Below, piece by piece: positions 14,923 to 23,947 of a stretch of DNA of 29,740 nt. This DNA comes from an uncultured Bacilli bacterium (lineage in GTDB: Bacteria; Bacillota_I; Bacilli_A; RF39; UBA660), in assembly GCA_944363655.1 (NCBI GenBank), contig CALVUU010000045.1:1-29740 (forward strand), in the 5' to 3' direction. The notes beneath the pieces are model-generated. The model was not told where the DNA came from. It was given only the letters and a program-made list of their open reading frames with translations, and did no database searches. Made by a program: the position numbers and the translations under genes. The first letter of the stretch is position 1; each line of letters starts with the position of its first letter.

Positions 14923-16151
14923 TATTTGCCTCCCTTCAATTTAGTCTTTAATTTATATAAAATATATAAACCCTTCTTGATTGGCAAATCAAACTCTCCA
15001 ATATATTCGATAGTATTTCCTCCAAAACCACGTTTTACTTCGTACATTCCATAATCCGAATCATTTTTATCAAATATATTTTTAACCCCCAAAAAGTTAA
15101 CTGTTTTTAAGTTACTAGCAATCGCATCCTTTATCATCGCTGGATACATAACATACTTGGGATTAAACTTGCGATAGTTATTGTCCATACCACTTACATA
15201 AGATACCACTTCATCATACATACTAATAGTAATCATTGCTGCAATATCACACTTCTTAACCATATTATTAACATCATTTAATTCTTGTAAATATTTTTCC
15301 TTAGAATTATTTAATATTTCTTCTTCCCTTATAAGCTTCTTCCCAACATTATCATGCTTCATTTTATCATGAACAACATCAAGCTCACAATCAATTTCTT
15401 TAAGTTTACTCTCTAAATTATTCCTATATATATTTTTATCGATATAAGCAATATACAAAGTTACTTTATCTTTAAATACTTCAAATAATTTTTCATAATA
15501 TTTTTTATCAAAACCTTGAAAATGCTTACGACTTCCTGACATATCAAAAAACTTACAGGCAATATCTATTTCATGTTCCGTTCCTTTTCTTATTCTAACT
15601 CCTTTAAAATCTGAAAGTTCAATATTCTTTCTAGTACTTTTACTCATACCTTCTTTTTGTTTATCCCAATTACCAACTAAATCCAGTTTATGCACAAATC
15701 TAAATTGCATTGTTTCAAATGCCATATTAAAACCATAATGCTTAAATCCATAATATTTTAAACTCTCAAGTATTTGATAACTTTCTAATATTTCTTCTTT
15801 TTTCAAATCTTTATCATATTTAGCCAGCACAATATTAGGATCCATTCTAAATAAAACTACTTTTTTCTTTTTAAAATATTTAACTAAAGCTTTCTTAAAA
15901 CTAAAAATATCTTTATAGTCATACAAAAATCCTCTAGTAGCATAAGCAATATAATATTTTTTTAAAATGCGCAAGTAAATTACCAAAGATACTCCAACTA
16001 AGTTATCTTCATCAAAAAGACCTAATAATTCTACTTTTTTCCCTTCTTCTTTTTTTAAATTATACCAACAAATACTTTGATACATACTTGCTTCATTACT
16101 ATTTAAAACATATTTTTCATACTCTCTTGCATCAATCTTCTTCAGTATCAT
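14922..16151 (-). CDS. FemABX-type peptidoglycan bridge aminoacyltransferase (copy 3)
   Basis: A 409-residue FemX/MurM-like enzyme, first of the three paralogs. Visible blocks: MYQSICWYNLKKEEGKKVELLG (cf. FLQS..W), IAYATRGFLYDYKD, a long charged coiled-coil arm (about 235-300, ESKLKEIDCELDVVHDKMKH), YVSGMDNNYRKFNPKYVMYPAMIKDA, NFLGVKNIFDKNDSDYGMYEVKRGFGG and the terminal IEYIGEFDLPI. An AAGGG ribosome site supports ATG 16149-16151 or the ATG just before it; the longer form from 16181 is unlikely. It overlaps the murJ end by 20 bases. Three consecutive enzymes suggest a bridge of up to three residues or a branched one. Confidence 0.9.
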   Translation of the reverse strand: MILKKIDAREYEKYVLNSNEASMYQSICWYNLKKEEGKKVELLGLFDEDNLVGVSLVIYLRILKKYYIAYATRGFLYDYKDIFSFKKALVKYFKKKKVVLFRMDPNIVLAKYDKDLKKEEILESYQILESLKYYGFKHYGFNMAFETMQFRFVHKLDLVGNWDKQKEGMSKSTRKNIELSDFKGVRIRKGTEHEIDIACKFFDMSGSRKHFQGFDKKYYEKLFEVFKDKVTLYIAYIDKNIYRNNLESKLKEIDCELDVVHDKMKHDNVGKKLIREEEILNNSKEKYLQELNDVNNMVKKCDIAAMITISMYDEVVSYVSGMDNNYRKFNPKYVMYPAMIKDAIASNLKTVNFLGVKNIFDKNDSDYGMYEVKRGFGGNTIEYIGEFDLPIKKGLYILYKLKTKLKGGK

Positions 16152-17802
16152 CATAAGATCCCTTACCTTTATATTTACCAAATGTAACTATTTTTAAAAC
16201 TCTATCAATTATTTTTTGACCAAATAAATCTTTTATAATACCCATTTTATACATTAAAAATAGATAAACTGTTGCTCCAACTAAAGCATATATAATAATA
16301 TCAATTATTGACCACATCCTTGTTGAAGTATGGAATGGATAAACAATATTTAATAATGAAAGGACTACTAACATAACTATTAATGCCCCGATAGTTTTAA
16401 ATAACATCTTCCAAGTTTCTTTATAATTTATTCCTTTAATTTTTTTCATCGATGCTAAAACTATAACTATGGCAATTGTATATCCTAATATAGTAGCAAA
16501 AGAAGCACCATAATATGGTGGTAAACCAATTTTATTACATAAAAGCATTAATGGTACATCCATTAAAGCATTAGTTAAAAATCCTGTAATAACTGCAATA
16601 TAAACAATCTTATATTTATTCACACTTTGTGCCGTTTGGATAGTAATTAAATAAAAATTACAAAATATAGCAGTTAAAATACTTAATTTAAAAACCGTTG
16701 GACCATATTGATCTATACCATAAAATACATTCCATACTGGATATGATAAAAATGATAATCCAAAAGCCGCGGGTATAGATATAAACAAAATAATTTGTAA
16801 TGCTTTATTAAAAATAGAATTTAATTTATCATATTTTTTTAAAGTATATGCTGAAACAATATTAGGTATTAAACTAACAGTTAAGCCAGTAGCAACAGCA
16901 GTTACTATCATATTTAATTTATAACCCCATGTCGTAATAACTCCCGCCACAAACTCAGCATCAGCCCCACTATAACCGATACTTGAAAGAGTTCTAATTA
17001 TTAAAGACATATCTACTGTATTATAAATATTAACCGTTAAATTAATAATTACAAAAGGAACAGCATAATAAAATATTTTCTTAAATATTTCTTTACTAGA
17101 AATATTATCTCGAGCAAGTTTCTTATCTAAACTAAGTTGCTTTTTATGAGTAAATATTTTTCTAGCAATATAAATTATGGCTGCAACCCCTCCAACAAAT
17201 GCTCCAGCAACAGCAACAGCAACTCCTAAAGAAATTGATTTATGTAAAATTTTAATTATAAAGAAACTTCCAAAAATAATAACTAAAATTCTTACAATTT
17301 GTTCAATCATTTGACTCATCGATGACGGTTTAATATATTTATGCCCTTGTAAATATCCCCGAGCAACACTTAAAAAAGGAATAATTAATACCGCAAATGA
17401 AACGACAAATATAACTAAAGTAATATCTTGAAGACTATTACCTCCAGTCATATCTCCCACAATTAATTTAGCAATTACTTCCGAAAAGAAAATTAAAACT
17501 AAAAAACATAACGCTGATAAAATACTTACTATAAATATTCCAATTTTAAAAGATCGTACCTTTGCCTCACGCATCCCAAGAGATTCATATTCACTAACTA
17601 TTTTACTCATCGCTGTTGGAATACCCGCCGAAGAAATACTTAAAAATATCATATAAATATTATAAGCATAACTATATAAAGAACTCCCTTGACTTCCAAT
17701 AATTGAATAAAAAGGAATTACATAAATCATTCCCAAAATTTTTGTAAAAACAATTGCTAATGTTGCAATTATTGTACCTTCAACGAAAGAATTTTTCTTC
17801 AT
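16132..17802 (-). CDS. murJ: Lipid II flippase, MurJ/YtgP (MOP superfamily)
   Basis: A 556-residue protein with about 14 membrane helices, of the MVF/Wzx/SpoVB group. It starts KKNSFVEGTIIATLAIVFTK and has YSYAYNIYMIFLSISSAGIPTAMSKIVSEY, LVIFVVSFAVLIIPFLSVARGYLQGHKYIKPSSMSQMIEQ and AVATGLTVSLIPNIVSAY, the blocks shared by YtgP/MurJ and SpoVB. Because it heads an operon of lipid II-modifying FemABX enzymes, flipping of lipid II is the most likely role; a teichoic acid or capsule unit flippase is less likely. The charged tail after the last helix (KGKGSYDDTEED) is cytoplasmic. AAGGGATG is about 10 bases before the ATG. A promoter and palindrome lie upstream (17824-17856). Confidence 0.88.
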   Translation of the reverse strand: MKKNSFVEGTIIATLAIVFTKILGMIYVIPFYSIIGSQGSSLYSYAYNIYMIFLSISSAGIPTAMSKIVSEYESLGMREAKVRSFKIGIFIVSILSALCFLVLIFFSEVIAKLIVGDMTGGNSLQDITLVIFVVSFAVLIIPFLSVARGYLQGHKYIKPSSMSQMIEQIVRILVIIFGSFFIIKILHKSISLGVAVAVAGAFVGGVAAIIYIARKIFTHKKQLSLDKKLARDNISSKEIFKKIFYYAVPFVIINLTVNIYNTVDMSLIIRTLSSIGYSGADAEFVAGVITTWGYKLNMIVTAVATGLTVSLIPNIVSAYTLKKYDKLNSIFNKALQIILFISIPAAFGLSFLSYPVWNVFYGIDQYGPTVFKLSILTAIFCNFYLITIQTAQSVNKYKIVYIAVITGFLTNALMDVPLMLLCNKIGLPPYYGASFATILGYTIAIVIVLASMKKIKGINYKETWKMLFKTIGALIVMLVVLSLLNIVYPFHTSTRMWSIIDIIIYALVGATVYLFLMYKMGIIKDLFGQKIIDRVLKIVTFGKYKGKGSYDDTEED

Positions 17803-17823
17803 GGTAAATCATCCCTTAACATT

Positions 17824-17856
17824 AAATATTTTACCAAAATATTTACAATATAACAA
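17824..17856 (-). promoter_or_regulatory. murJ promoter with a palindrome over its -10 box
   Basis: Minus strand: TTGTTA (17851-17856), 17 bases, TAAAAT (17828-17833) preceded by TGG, an extended -10 promoter. A perfect inverted repeat AAATATTTT-ACC-AAAATATTT (17824-17844) covers the -10 box, a possible operator. Its A/T-only arms make chance a real alternative. Confidence 0.5.
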
Positions 17857-17888
17857 GTAAAGCCATTTTCATAAGCAACTATCCGTGC

Positions 17889-17894
17889 TATAAT
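17889..17894 (+). promoter_or_regulatory. Extended -10 promoter for lemA
   Basis: TGCTATAAT: a perfect TATAAT preceded by TGC, with TTTTCA (4/6) 17 bases upstream. It is 15 bases before the lemA ATG, so the leader is very short and carries only GGTGAT as a ribosome site. It is divergent from the murJ promoter. Confidence 0.6.
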
Positions 17895-17909
17895 TATTAC
17901 GGTGATATT

Positions 17910-18449
17910 ATGATTTTAGCAAGTATAATTCTTTTACTTATAATTATTGTTGGTACAATTGCTATTCTTTATGTAATTACTTATAATAATTTAGTAAATT
18001 ATAAAATAAAAATAGAAAAAGCCGAAGGAATTATTGATGAAAACCTTCGCCAAAAATATGATTTAATTGCTAAAATGAATGTAGCAATAAAAAAAATAGT
18101 TACCAAAAAAGATTATTTAAAAGACTATATCGATTTAAAAGATAAAAGAATTAGTAACTATGAACTTGACAGAAAATTAACAGAAGCTATGAATATTATC
18201 TTAGAAGTAAAAAACGATTATAGTGAACTTGATACCAAAGAATTTAACAATGATATAAAAGAAATAAATAAATTAAATGAAACTTTAATATCGTGTAAAA
18301 CTTATTACAATAAAAATACAACAGAATTAAATCAAATAATACGTAAATTTCCATCGAATATTGTTGCTAAAATACATAGATATAAAATAAAACCATTCTT
18401 TGATGGTAAAAACATGCAAGATGCTGTTGTTGATGATTTTAAACTATAA
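17910..18449 (+). CDS. lemA: LemA family protein
   Basis: A 179-residue LemA-family protein: one N-terminal membrane helix (LASIILLLIIIVGTIAILYVI), a short extracellular start, then a helical bundle. The hallmarks are YNNLVNYKIKIEKAEGIIDENLRQKYDLIAKM (about 26-57) and the C-terminal IRKFPSNIVAKIHRYKIKPFF (about 142-163). The biological role of LemA proteins is not settled. The motif spacing is normal and the gene looks intact. It is read divergently from murJ. Confidence 0.88.
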   Translation: MILASIILLLIIIVGTIAILYVITYNNLVNYKIKIEKAEGIIDENLRQKYDLIAKMNVAIKKIVTKKDYLKDYIDLKDKRISNYELDRKLTEAMNIILEVKNDYSELDTKEFNNDIKEINKLNETLISCKTYYNKNTTELNQIIRKFPSNIVAKIHRYKIKPFFDGKNMQDAVVDDFKL

Positions 18450-18475
18450 ATTTGCAATTTTGTTCCAGGTGATAC

Positions 18476-19690
18476 TATGGAAAGAAAAAAATGCAAGATT
18501 TAATCTCTTGGAAAAATAGTAAAAATCGGAAACCATTATTATGACAATTGAGTAAAACATAAAATATTTTAAAGATATTATTTATGTTAACTTTGAAACA
18601 AATAATATTATCAGTAAAATCATTGATGAAAACATATCCAAAAATATATTATAGAAAATCTCGAAATTATTTTTAATAAAGTAATAGACAAAGAAAACAC
18701 TTTAATTTTCTTTGATAAAATTCAAAGAAACACTAGAGCCCTAACTTCTTTGAAATACTTCTGCGAAGAAGCACCAGAATATTTCATTATTGGAGCGGGA
18801 AGCCTCCTCGGCATTCATATTAACAAAAAAGAATTTTCTTTTCCTGTTGGCAAAATAGACTTTTTAACCATTTATCCTATGTCATTTGAAGAATTTTTAA
18901 TTAACACGAATAACAATATACTATTAAATAGAATAAAAGAAAATTATACTACAAATATAACCTTACCAAACACTATTCATAACCAAGCATTAGAACTATA
19001 TTATTATCTTACGGTGGGAGAAATGCTAGAAGTTGTAAACGAAAATATAAATTTAAATTCAGTTATAAACGCCATAAATTACCAAACAAATATAATCGAA
19101 TCATATAAAAATGATATTACTAAATATTGTGAGACTCCAAATGCTTCTAAAATAATTGCTACTTTTAATTCAATTAGCGAAAGAAAACAAAAAATTCCAG
19201 TATAAATTGATTCAAAAAGGAGATAACTAGTTCAATATTTGGAGATTCAATAAACTGGCTAGAAAACGCCGGTATAATTAATAAATGTATAAAAACTAAA
19301 ATTGGTATACCTTTAAAAATGTATGAAGAATTAGATTCATTTAAAATTTATATGAACGATGTCGGATTACTTACAAATTTAAGTGAATTTCCTATTTATT
19401 TTATTAAAAATCGTGATGCTGTAAGCGAAACAATGTTAGGTATGCTTATCGAAAATTATGTAGCCAGTACTTTTAAATTCAATAATTTAAATTTAAACTA
19501 TTGGAAAAATGACTATGAAAGTAAATTAGATTTTATATTACAGTCAGAAAAAGAGCTAATAATCCCTGTTGAAGTAAAATCAAACACTCACACTAAGTCA
19601 AAAAGTTTAAACAATTATATGAAAGAATATAATCCAAAATATGGAATAAGAATTTCATCTAAAAATTTTGGTTTCAAAAAACAATATTAA
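18476..19690 (+). pseudogene. Wrecked AAA-family ATPase (DUF4143 type)
   Basis: Remains of an ATPase of about 400 residues, of the AAA_14/DUF4143 kind common next to mobile DNA. The start (ATG 18476, AGGTGAT upstream) reaches the RKPLL segment that normally leads into the P-loop GARQVGKT, but stops and deletions follow and no Walker A is left. Later pieces are YVNFETNNIIS, TLIFFDKIQRNTRALTSLKYFCEEAPEY (Walker B region, DE changed to DK), GAGSLLGIHI and SFPVGKIDFLTIYPMSFEEFL (18750-19205). After a further break comes the nuclease-like C-terminal domain (19319-19690: NDVGLLTNLSEFP, MLGMLIENYVAS, KLDFILQ, IIPVEVKSNTHTKSKSLNNY). At least four lesions: inactive. Confidence 0.85.
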
Positions 19691-19747
19691 ATCTGTCCCT
19701 CTTTATGCAACATTTGTATAACTAAAGAAAATTTAGATATCTAATTT

Positions 19748-20407
19748 TTACTTAGACCAATCAATTGGCTTCATATTTTTACTAATTAAAAAATTATTAG
19801 TTTTTGAAAAAGGTTTACTTCCAAAAAAACCTGAATAAGCTGACAATGGTGATGGATGTGGACTAATTATTATATAATGATTGGGATTAGTTATTAATTT
19901 AGCCTTTTCTTTAGCAAAATTTCCCCATAAGATGAACACTACCGGTTCATCTTTTTTATTAAGTAATTTTATTATATAATCAGTCATTAGTTCCCATCCT
20001 AAATTTCTATGACTAGCAGCCTTATCCTTTTCGACCGTCAAAACAGCGTTAAGTAATAACACTCCTTGTCTAGCCCACCCTGTTAAGTCCCCATCGCTCC
20101 GCGCAGGTATTTTCAAATCACTTTCTAATTCCTTGTAAATATTTTGTAACGACGGCGGTAGTTTCACTCCTTTTTGCACACTAAAAGAAAGTCCATGAGC
20201 TTGATGTTCTCCATGATATGGATCTTGCCCAACAATTACTACTTTAGTATCTTTATAACTAGTTAATTTTAAAGCATTAAAAATATATTCTTTCGGCGGA
20301 TAAATTGTTTTTTTATCATACTCTGCCATAATCATCATGTAAAATTTTTGAAAACCTGGACTATTCCAAATAACTTCTAACAGTTTATCCCAATCATTAC
20401 CTATCAT
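19748..20407 (-). CDS. ung: Uracil-DNA glycosylase (family 1)
   Basis: Excises uracil from DNA at the start of base-excision repair. The 219 residues carry the water-activating motif VVIVGQDPYHGEHQAHGLSF (about 59-78) with the catalytic Asp, VFILWGNFAKEKA, and the minor-groove loop HPSPLSAYSGFFG (about 184-196) with the catalytic His. Length is normal for family 1. AAAGGAG lies 7 bases before the ATG, just before the end of the upstream MYG1-like gene, so the two are co-transcribed. It is likely the last gene of the minus-strand operon from rplI; I see no clear terminator after it. Confidence 0.96.
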   Translation of the reverse strand: MIGNDWDKLLEVIWNSPGFQKFYMMIMAEYDKKTIYPPKEYIFNALKLTSYKDTKVVIVGQDPYHGEHQAHGLSFSVQKGVKLPPSLQNIYKELESDLKIPARSDGDLTGWARQGVLLLNAVLTVEKDKAASHRNLGWELMTDYIIKLLNKKDEPVVFILWGNFAKEKAKLITNPNHYIIISPHPSPLSAYSGFFGSKPFSKTNNFLISKNMKPIDWSK

Positions 20408-20410
20408 TTT

Positions 20411-21214
20411 CTACTCCTTTAAAGCCACATTACATGCGTGCATTACATCTTCTAAAGAACGACCAGCAATTAAAAATCTACTACTATGACAAAACCTCAA
20501 ATAATTGGGCAATTCCTTAGTCCACTGTTGTGGAAAAGCTTTTTTTAATTCAATAGTATCTGACCCAATTGTAACTGCTTGAGCCACATAACCTCCTCGG
20601 TTTGAAGGATATATAACATATTTTGCTAAAGTATCTGGCAAAGTATCTTTAAAATGTAAATATTTATCTAAAACAATAATCTCTTTATTTTTAGATTTAT
20701 CATAAATTTCTTTAACTAATTTTTCTTCTTCAAAATATAGTTGTTCTTTTTTAATTAATCTAATTAATATATTTTTAGAAAATTCTACTGCTTCATTAAA
20801 ACATACATCAGCATCTTCTTCTTTAATTGGATTAAATGCTGAAATTACTAAACATAAAGAATCTATTTTACCAGTATTATCTGATAAATCTAAATATTGA
20901 ATTAAACTTTTATCAATTTTTTTATATACATATTCCCCATATAAATCTTTAGCAAAACACCGCCATAATTTTCCAAATGCCGCATAGGGGATGCCATTTT
21001 CACGCAATTCATTATCTGTACCATGATGATCAAATTCTCCAAATCCGATATCATAAACAATACCATCAAAATCACTAGGTATTTCATTACTTCTAATAAT
21101 ATCAATACCTGGATTTATTATTTTAATAAAAGCGGTAGAAAAAACATCATCAGCATGAAATAAGCCACTATGTGTTAAACCATATTTACATTTTTTTAAA
21201 TCTTCTAATTTCAC
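20411..21214 (-). CDS. MYG1-family putative hydrolase/exonuclease
   Basis: 267 residues of the MYG1 (DHH-like, metal-dependent) family, whose eukaryotic members are 3'-5' RNA exonucleases. Motifs: LTHSGLFHADDVFSTAF (about 13-29, first metal site), VYDIGFGEFDHHG (about 49-61, the DHH-like second site), YAAFGKLWRCF, and in the second half LPDTLAKYVIYPSNRGGYVAQAV and FCHSSRFLIAGRSLEDVMHAC. It begins with GTG, well supported by AGGTGAG upstream. The bacterial substrate is unknown. It sits between rlmH and ung with gaps of 8 and 3 bases. Confidence 0.88.
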   Translation of the reverse strand: MKLEDLKKCKYGLTHSGLFHADDVFSTAFIKIINPGIDIIRSNEIPSDFDGIVYDIGFGEFDHHGTDNELRENGIPYAAFGKLWRCFAKDLYGEYVYKKIDKSLIQYLDLSDNTGKIDSLCLVISAFNPIKEEDADVCFNEAVEFSKNILIRLIKKEQLYFEEEKLVKEIYDKSKNKEIIVLDKYLHFKDTLPDTLAKYVIYPSNRGGYVAQAVTIGSDTIELKKAFPQQWTKELPNYLRFCHSSRFLIAGRSLEDVMHACNVALKE

Positions 21215-21222
21215 TTTCTCAC

Positions 21223-21660
21223 CTACTTATGATATGTCTCATTATGTATTATTTTAAAAGTTCGATATATTTGTTCTAATAAAATTCCTCGAAATAATCC
21301 GTGAGGAAATGTTAAATCAGAAAAACTAATTATTTTTTTACATTTATTTAAAATATCTTCATTTAAACCATTAGATGGACCAATTATAAATGTTATATTA
21401 CTGTTAATAACTAATGTTTTATCAACAAACCTAGCAAATTCTTCACTAGACATCTTTTCTCCTCGTAAATCAAGTGCTACATTATAATCTTTATCATTAA
21501 TCACATTACTTAAATTATTTATTTCTTTAACATAATTGGGATCATCTTTTAATTCAATTATTTCTATTTTTATATATTTACTAATTCTTTTTTCATAATC
21601 ATAAATTAAATCTTGCAAATATTTTTCTTTTATTTTTCCTACACACAATATCTTTATCAT
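21223..21660 (-). CDS. rlmH: 23S rRNA pseudouridine-1915 N3-methyltransferase RlmH
   Basis: A SPOUT methyltransferase that methylates pseudouridine 1915 in helix 69 of 23S rRNA in assembled ribosomes. 145 residues, slightly short of the usual about 155-160. ILCVGKIKEKYLQDLIYDYEKRI opens the protein. FIIGPSNGLNEDI (about 104-116) forms the SAM-binding knot and SDLTFPHGLFRGILLEQIYRTFKIIHNETYHK the highly conserved end, with G where most have QL/MA before R. The ATG overlaps the walJ stop by 4 bases. walJ-rlmH linkage is usual in Firmicutes. Confidence 0.95.
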   Translation of the reverse strand: MIKILCVGKIKEKYLQDLIYDYEKRISKYIKIEIIELKDDPNYVKEINNLSNVINDKDYNVALDLRGEKMSSEEFARFVDKTLVINSNITFIIGPSNGLNEDILNKCKKIISFSDLTFPHGLFRGILLEQIYRTFKIIHNETYHK

Positions 21661-22421
21661 ACCTCAATCACTTTCGTTACTTCATTTTGTCTTGCACAAA
21701 TTATATTATGGAAATCAATACCATACTCCACAAATGTATTATTAATAGTTTCCATAGCTATATCTTCCAAATTATTTGTTTCACTCAAATGAATCAATAT
21801 AATTTCTTTAGTTTTTTCCCCAATAAGTTTCGTAAGATAAAAAGCAGCAGCTTTATTTGACAAATGCCCATCATCACTTAAAACTCTTTTTTTAAGCCAC
21901 GCCGGATAAGGACCGTGTTGTAAAAGTTCAATATCATGATTACTTTCAAATAAATAAATATCTAAATTCTTTAATAATTTAAAATTCTTATTATTTATAT
22001 ATCCTGTATCAGTAATATAACCAACTTTTAATCCATTTTCTTCAATTACAAAATTTCTAGAATCTATCGCATCATGACTAGATCTAAACGAAGTTATTTT
22101 AACACCATCGATCATTAACTCATCCTCACATACTAGTATGTGAGGATATTCATTTAAATCTTTTATTGCATATAATTGTTTTTCACTTAATATAACTGTT
22201 GCATCTGTTTTACTAATAAGAGTTTTTAACGCTGATATATGATCTGTATGATCATGACTAATTATTACATAATCAATAGATTTAATATCAACTCCAATAC
22301 TTTTTAAAGCATCACTTATATATTTATAATTACGTCCTGCATCGAGTAAAAATCTTTTATTTTTTGTTTCTAAATAGGTTACATTACCCTTAGAACCACT
22401 AGATAATACAGATATTTTCAT
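21657..22421 (-). CDS. walJ: MBL-fold protein WalJ (YycJ)
   Basis: A metallo-beta-lactamase-fold protein of the YycJ/WalJ group, a putative nuclease linked to coordination of cell division with replication in Gram-positives. 254 residues: MKISVLSSGSKGNVTYLE at the start; SHDHTDHISAL (about 55-65) holds the HxHxDH metal site; further ligands are in SSHDAIDS, YITDTGYI and ESNHD; and DDGHLSNKAAAF near residue 190 is family-typical. It overlaps the upstream M23 gene and downstream rlmH by 4 bases each. The WalRK two-component genes normally before it are absent from this locus. Confidence 0.92.
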   Translation of the reverse strand: MKISVLSSGSKGNVTYLETKNKRFLLDAGRNYKYISDALKSIGVDIKSIDYVIISHDHTDHISALKTLISKTDATVILSEKQLYAIKDLNEYPHILVCEDELMIDGVKITSFRSSHDAIDSRNFVIEENGLKVGYITDTGYINNKNFKLLKNLDIYLFESNHDIELLQHGPYPAWLKKRVLSDDGHLSNKAAAFYLTKLIGEKTKEIILIHLSETNNLEDIAMETINNTFVEYGIDFHNIICARQNEVTKVIEV

Positions 22422-23947
22422 CGTATACCTTGATAAATTGCTGTAAGTGGGTTAACTGATTGAGTGCTACCACCTACAAAAGGTTCTCCAATATAGATAC
22501 CTAAATGCAAGTGTGTACCAGTGGCATATCCACTATGTCCCATGTAAGCAATTACATCTCCTTTTCTAACCGTTTGTCCTTCTTTAACATTAAAACCACT
22601 TAAATGTAAATATGCAGAATATACATTACCATCATGTCTTACAACGACATAATTACCATTTGACCATTGATAACAAGATGAACATGCCGGTGATACATTA
22701 ACCACCGTTCCATCAGCAATAGCATATATCGGAGACCCATAACCGGTACCAGAAATATCAATACCTTCATGTAATCGTCCCCAACGCATACTATACCTAC
22801 TTGTTATAACATAAGGCGTATTTGTTGGCCAACCCCAGTTACCAGGAAGTTCAACATAACTACCTGATACTCCACTAGAATAAGATGGTCCAACCGTCGT
22901 TATTTGATTAACTACATCTCTAATTTTAACTGATTCAATAATTTCAATTTCTGATGATTGTTCTCCATTTGTTACAGTAAATGACTCATGGTTTAAAGTA
23001 AGTCCTGTAACTCCGGCCTGGGTAATTTCTGAATAACCTCTATCTTTCGTATTATCTACAACAGTTTGGGTAGAATATGGTTGTTCAGACTGTTCTATTC
23101 TATAAACACTATATACATAAGTAATAATTGGATCTAACAATGTAACATTTACTGTATCCCCAATTCTAAGCATAACATCTTCACTACGATAATTAGGATT
23201 AGCAATCAAAAATTCTTGCGGATTTAATTTAAATTCATCACTAACACTTTCAATAGTATCTCCCACTTGTACTGTATAACTATCCATTTGGGCATCAGGG
23301 CCAAAAAGTAATAATTGTGATAACTCAGTTGCATCAGTATATATTTTTTCATTAACACTAATATATGCTTCTTTTATAGTGATAGTTTCTCGAAAATACA
23401 TATCATTAATAATTTCTCCAATATCAGTTAAATCAGCTATTTCTCCAGTCATATAAGCATTTAAATCATCTTCTGAAACAAAAGCTAATATATAATTTCT
23501 AATTGCTTCTTCAAAAATACTTCTATCTAATACATTAATTGTATAATTTTCAGGAACTTCTTCTTCTTCATAATAATCATTTTCATCATACTTTATAGTA
23601 ATAACATATCCTTTAACAGTAAAATCATCACGTTCTTCTATCATATTATAAATATCTGTTGCTGTTTTATAATTATCACTATATGTATTTACTTCAACAA
23701 TTTTAAATACATTCGGCGGATATACACTATCTACATCATACTGTCTTTTAATTTCTTGTTGTTCATTATTAATTAAATCATATAATTCTTGATTATTTTC
23801 AATAAGTCCAATAACTTCGCCATTTAAATAAACTTGGTATGCTGTACCAGCATAATTAATTTCTGTATCAATACTTCTATCAACAAAATAAAGTACTACA
23901 ACAGTTATAGATAAAATAACAGTAATTATAATATCTCTTGTTTTCAT
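22418..23947 (-). CDS. Membrane-anchored M23 endopeptidase with LysM and G5-like domains
   Basis: A 509-residue cell-wall hydrolase facing outward. Order: N-terminal anchor or uncleaved signal (IIITVILSITVVVLYFVD, about 6-23); a poorly conserved region (25-220); a LysM peptidoglycan-binding domain (about 222-272: DSYTVQVGDTIESVSDEFKL, IANPNYRSEDVMLRIGDTVNV); a G5-like segment (about 283-350, YRIEQSEQPYSTQTVVD then GVTGLTLNHESFTVTNGE); and an M23 domain (about 372-500) with LHEGIDISG (HxxxD) and GTHLHLGIYI (HxH). Its ATG overlaps the dnaB stop (TAATG). It occupies the place between dnaB and walJ where other Firmicutes have wal regulatory genes. Confidence 0.88.
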   Translation of the reverse strand: MKTRDIIITVILSITVVVLYFVDRSIDTEINYAGTAYQVYLNGEVIGLIENNQELYDLINNEQQEIKRQYDVDSVYPPNVFKIVEVNTYSDNYKTATDIYNMIEERDDFTVKGYVITIKYDENDYYEEEEVPENYTINVLDRSIFEEAIRNYILAFVSEDDLNAYMTGEIADLTDIGEIINDMYFRETITIKEAYISVNEKIYTDATELSQLLLFGPDAQMDSYTVQVGDTIESVSDEFKLNPQEFLIANPNYRSEDVMLRIGDTVNVTLLDPIITYVYSVYRIEQSEQPYSTQTVVDNTKDRGYSEITQAGVTGLTLNHESFTVTNGEQSSEIEIIESVKIRDVVNQITTVGPSYSSGVSGSYVELPGNWGWPTNTPYVITSRYSMRWGRLHEGIDISGTGYGSPIYAIADGTVVNVSPACSSCYQWSNGNYVVVRHDGNVYSAYLHLSGFNVKEGQTVRKGDVIAYMGHSGYATGTHLHLGIYIGEPFVGGSTQSVNPLTAIYQGIR

